The notes below the pieces were generated by a model. It saw nothing but the letters and a program-made list of their open reading frames with translations. It was not told the DNA's origin and did not search any database. The position numbers and the translations under genes were made by a program. A stretch of DNA of 24,472 nt from positions 1-24,472 of IMG/VR virus record IMGVR_UViG_3300005747_000188. The stretch is one strand, 5' to 3'. Shown here piece by piece: positions 22,770 through 24,472 of this stretch. Position 1 is the stretch's first letter. The number at the start of each line of letters is the position of its first letter. The stretch is from a virus.

Positions 22770-22865
22770 GAAAAAATATAAGAAAGATGCAAAAAAAGTT
22801 AAAAAAATTAAAAACAAGTTTTGTATTCTATATTAATAAAATATTTAGAATTTTATGGTAGAATG

Positions 22866-23483
22866 TTAATCATCATCAAATAAACCTAATAAACCTGCTT
22901 CAAAATCTGCTAAATCTCCTTCATCTAAGTCACCTTGTCTTTCCCATTTAGTATCATCAAATTCTGATGTAGATGTATGTTCTTCTATACAATTATATAA
23001 TCTTTTATCAGGTCCTATAATATCATCTTCTAAATTGTAGTATGTATTTGATGTCCAATCTGTCATACCTGATGTATAACCCATAGCTTTTTCTTGTAAT
23101 ACATTTATTCTTACTTTTATTTCTTGAGTAGAATTTCCTAATTGGTTGGTGATTTCTATACATTCAAATGTAAGATAATTTACATTTCCCGCTGAGAATT
23201 TTCCTGAGTTTTCTAGTATTACAAATTGAGTGTTACCAGCTAGAAAATTTTGGTTTACTTCTTCTAATTCATATCCATCTATTTTTATACCCGCTGTTGA
23301 GGTATATAATCTAATATGACATACTTTACCAGGTTTTAATTTTAAAAGACCAGCTAAATGTTTTTCATTACCATTAAATTTATTTTTATGGTCTGAGTTT
23401 TGTTTGTCTAAAACTCTAAAGTCTATAGACCTATCTTGGAAAATTACTTGAGTTTCTTCTTTTATTTGATTTGGATGATACAT
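22866..23483 (-). CDS. Virion protein with C-terminal CBM5/12-like carbohydrate-binding module
   Basis: This 205-residue protein has a strand-rich N-terminal domain (about 1-135) of unknown family. A small module at about 143-185 follows, matching chitin-binding type 3 (CBM5/12) spacing: W143, YY at 148-149, IIGPDKRLYNCIEEHTS, and W180. Such modules bind polysaccharides. The C-terminal 20 residues are acidic (DLDEGDLADFEAGLLGLFDDD-type run). Next to a fibre gene, it is probably a tail or surface protein that contacts host or environmental glycans. Its start lies 4 bases after a TATAAATAT-class site and 12 bases after the fibre stop. No second Met is near the start, so the ATG at 23483 is firm. 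Confidence 0.75.
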   Translation of the reverse strand: MYHPNQIKEETQVIFQDRSIDFRVLDKQNSDHKNKFNGNEKHLAGLLKLKPGKVCHIRLYTSTAGIKIDGYELEEVNQNFLAGNTQFVILENSGKFSAGNVNYLTFECIEITNQLGNSTQEIKVRINVLQEKAMGYTSGMTDWTSNTYYNLEDDIIGPDKRLYNCIEEHTSTSEFDDTKWERQGDLDEGDLADFEAGLLGLFDDD

Positions 23484-23487
23484 TTGT

Positions 23488-23496
23488 TATAAATAT
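23488..23496 (-). promoter_or_regulatory. ATATTTATA site before the CBM-type gene
   Basis: Overlaps the last base of the fibre stop codon and ends 4 bases before the ATG of the 205-residue protein. Confidence 0.45.
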
Positions 23497-24472
23497 TAGA
23501 AGATAAACCAACCATCACTACCATTACTAACAGTGGAAATTGATTCATATTGTATGTCTAAATCTGTGTATGTTGTGGCTCCATCTATTGTATCAGCCCC
23601 TTGTCTTTGAAGAGTAACTGTATTTGCTCCTGCGGCTTGTGTTAATTTAAATTTAATTTCTCTACCTGGGTATGTAGCTGCATCTGGCATGTTTATTGTA
23701 ACATCTCCTCCTGAAGGGTCTATTAATACAAATTGTTGTGTTCCTGTTAATGTGTAAGGTGAATCTGTATTAGATATAGAAACTGTACCTGTATTTAAAA
23801 GTGAGCCTGAAAGTGTAACAGTTTTTAATAATAGCTCTCCTGTTTCTAATGAACCAGAAATTATATGATTATCTCCATTTCCAATTCTAAGTTGGTTTGC
23901 CATAGAAGCTGCACCTAAACTACCAGATCCTATAATAATATTATTATCTCCTGTTGTTGATTTCCCCGCTGCATAACCTAATAATACATTGTAATCTCCT
24001 GCATCAGAACCCGCATCATATCCTATAGCTACAGTACCTGTACCTCCCGTGGAGGAATGTCCTATGGCTATAGTACTCTCTTTAGCATATGTACTTCCTC
24101 CAATTGCTATACCATATGAAGTATTTGTAGTATTTGCACCTGATCCAATTGCTATATTATAACTTTGACCATCATTATCAGCAGCATTACCCATTGCTAT
24201 GTTGAAAGCTCCCGCGGCAATTGCATTTCTACCTATAACAACATTAGTATCTGAAGAATTAGTTGCTCCTTCTCCTAATGTAAATGAACCTGTTTCTGCT
24301 ATACTAAAAACAGTTCCTCCTGATGCTTTAAACTCTACACTAGAACCTGAAACTAATAATGATCCTGTTATTTGAGCATCTCCTGTGAATGGGAAAGTGG
24401 ATGGTAAATTTGTTAATTGAGAACCATCACCTACAAATGAACCACTAAATGTTGAACCTGAGATTGCTGTTG
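23496..24472 (-). CDS. Tail fibre protein with YadA-like head repeats (5'-truncated by window edge)
   Basis: The frame is open from the window edge to the stop at 23496 (at least 325 codons), so the true start lies outside. An internal ATG at 24194 should not be taken as the start, because repeats continue upstream of it. The upstream part contains GDGSQLTNLP, a motif common in phage fibres. A run of about eight 13-16-residue repeats follows (IAIGSGA, IAIGHSS, VAIGYDAG, VLLGYAAG), as in trimeric adhesin heads (YadA/Hia type). The C-terminal 90 residues have a fibre-tip pattern: VTINMPDAATYPGREI, then a final DGWFIF. The protein is probably a trimeric fibre that helps recognise the host. Confidence 0.85.
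   Translation of the reverse strand, partial: TAISGSTFSGSFVGDGSQLTNLPSTFPFTGDAQITGSLLVSGSSVEFKASGGTVFSIAETGSFTLGEGATNSSDTNVVIGRNAIAAGAFNIAMGNAADNDGQSYNIAIGSGANTTNTSYGIAIGGSTYAKESTIAIGHSSTGGTGTVAIGYDAGSDAGDYNVLLGYAAGKSTTGDNNIIIGSGSLGAASMANQLRIGNGDNHIISGSLETGELLLKTVTLSGSLLNTGTVSISNTDSPYTLTGTQQFVLIDPSGGDVTINMPDAATYPGREIKFKLTQAAGANTVTLQRQGADTIDGATTYTDLDIQYESISTVSNGSDGWFIF
23877..24242 (-). repeat. YadA-like head repeats within the fibre gene
   Basis: About eight tandem units of 13-16 codons, each beginning with two or three hydrophobic residues and Gly ([VI]-[AL]-[IL]-G). They start VVIGRNA, IAMGNAA, IAIGSGA, IAIGGST, IAIGHSS, VAIGYDA, VLLGYAA and IIIGSGS. The pattern fits a left-handed beta-roll trimer. 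Units differ enough that this is protein-level repetition rather than recent DNA duplication. Confidence 0.8.

Larger units (their letters stand above)
22650..22865. other. 216-base intergenic region with no supported gene
   Basis: This is the longest gap in the window. It holds a perfect hairpin at 22707-22728, a direct repeat TGTAACTTAAT at 22687-22697 and 22722-22732, a TATAAATAT-class site at 22761-22769, and A-rich DNA. It is a likely control region for the 141-residue gene and its followers. Confidence 0.6.

Noticed and set aside
22768-22836. Plus-strand 22-codon Lys-rich frame (MKKYKKDAKKVKK...) right after a TATAAATAT site
   Set aside because: Its ATG overlaps the motif and would be upstream of any transcript start, no other gene is on that strand, and the composition is explained by A-rich DNA.
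24194-24194. ATG at 24194 as the start of the fibre gene
   Set aside because: The same frame stays open to the window edge, and the repeats and a GDGSQLTNLP fibre motif continue upstream of it.
1-24472. tRNA genes, CRISPR arrays, insertion sequences or integration sites
   Set aside because: I looked for cloverleaf-like GTTCGA arms, regularly spaced repeats and terminal inverted repeats around nuclease genes in the gaps and saw none; a covariance search would be needed to exclude a degenerate tRNA.

Overview
The window looks like part of a strictly virulent, T4-like contractile-tailed phage (myovirus). Every supported gene lies on the minus strand, so transcription runs from high to low coordinates. 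The DNA is strongly A+T-rich and tightly packed. I saw no tRNA, rRNA, CRISPR array, integrase or insertion sequence. Almost no start codon has a Shine-Dalgarno sequence; starts are preceded by A/T-rich leaders instead. Together with the A+T bias this suggests a Bacteroidetes (flavobacterial, possibly marine) host. The host is an inference, not something the sequence states.

Reading in the direction of transcription, the window opens with receptor-binding and virion-surface genes (24472 to 20310). They are a 5'-truncated fibre with YadA-like head repeats, a protein ending in a CBM5/12-like carbohydrate-binding module, three small helical proteins, and a LamG-domain protein. Three of these proteins share an N-terminal I-L-x-E-[IL]-G signature that looks like a common docking peptide.

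The tail module follows (20175 to about 6122): a small coiled-coil protein, tail sheath (gp18-like), tail tube (gp19-like), an HNH endonuclease inserted between terminators, and a gp26-like protein. An overlapping out-of-frame ORF with no ATG follows, possibly made by programmed frameshift. Next come the tape measure, a small Pro/Thr-rich protein, a large baseplate/tube-junction protein, a LysM (gp53-like) protein, a 1426-residue baseplate hub protein carrying an M15 peptidoglycan endopeptidase, and an unknown 195-residue protein.

The replication module comes last (6088 to 1). It holds a very short family A DNA polymerase, an unknown 150-residue protein, a gp32-like single-strand-binding protein, UvsX recombinase, a FEN-type RNase H/5'-3' exonuclease, and a DnaB/gp41-type helicase cut by the window edge. 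These would work together as a phage replisome: helicase unwinding, gp32 coating, UvsX strand exchange, RNase H primer removal and polymerase synthesis.

The points most worth a second look are: (1) the 418-residue polymerase, which keeps family A palm/finger motifs but appears to lack the thumb and an active proofreading site; (2) a cysteine-free gp32 whose last residues imitate the bacterial SSB C-terminal tip; (3) a +1/-2 frameshift candidate just upstream of the tape measure gene; (4) a 9-base motif, TATAAATAT on the plus strand, at ten gene junctions in the late region, in the opposite orientation to the T4 late promoter it resembles; and (5) the shared N-terminal docking signature.
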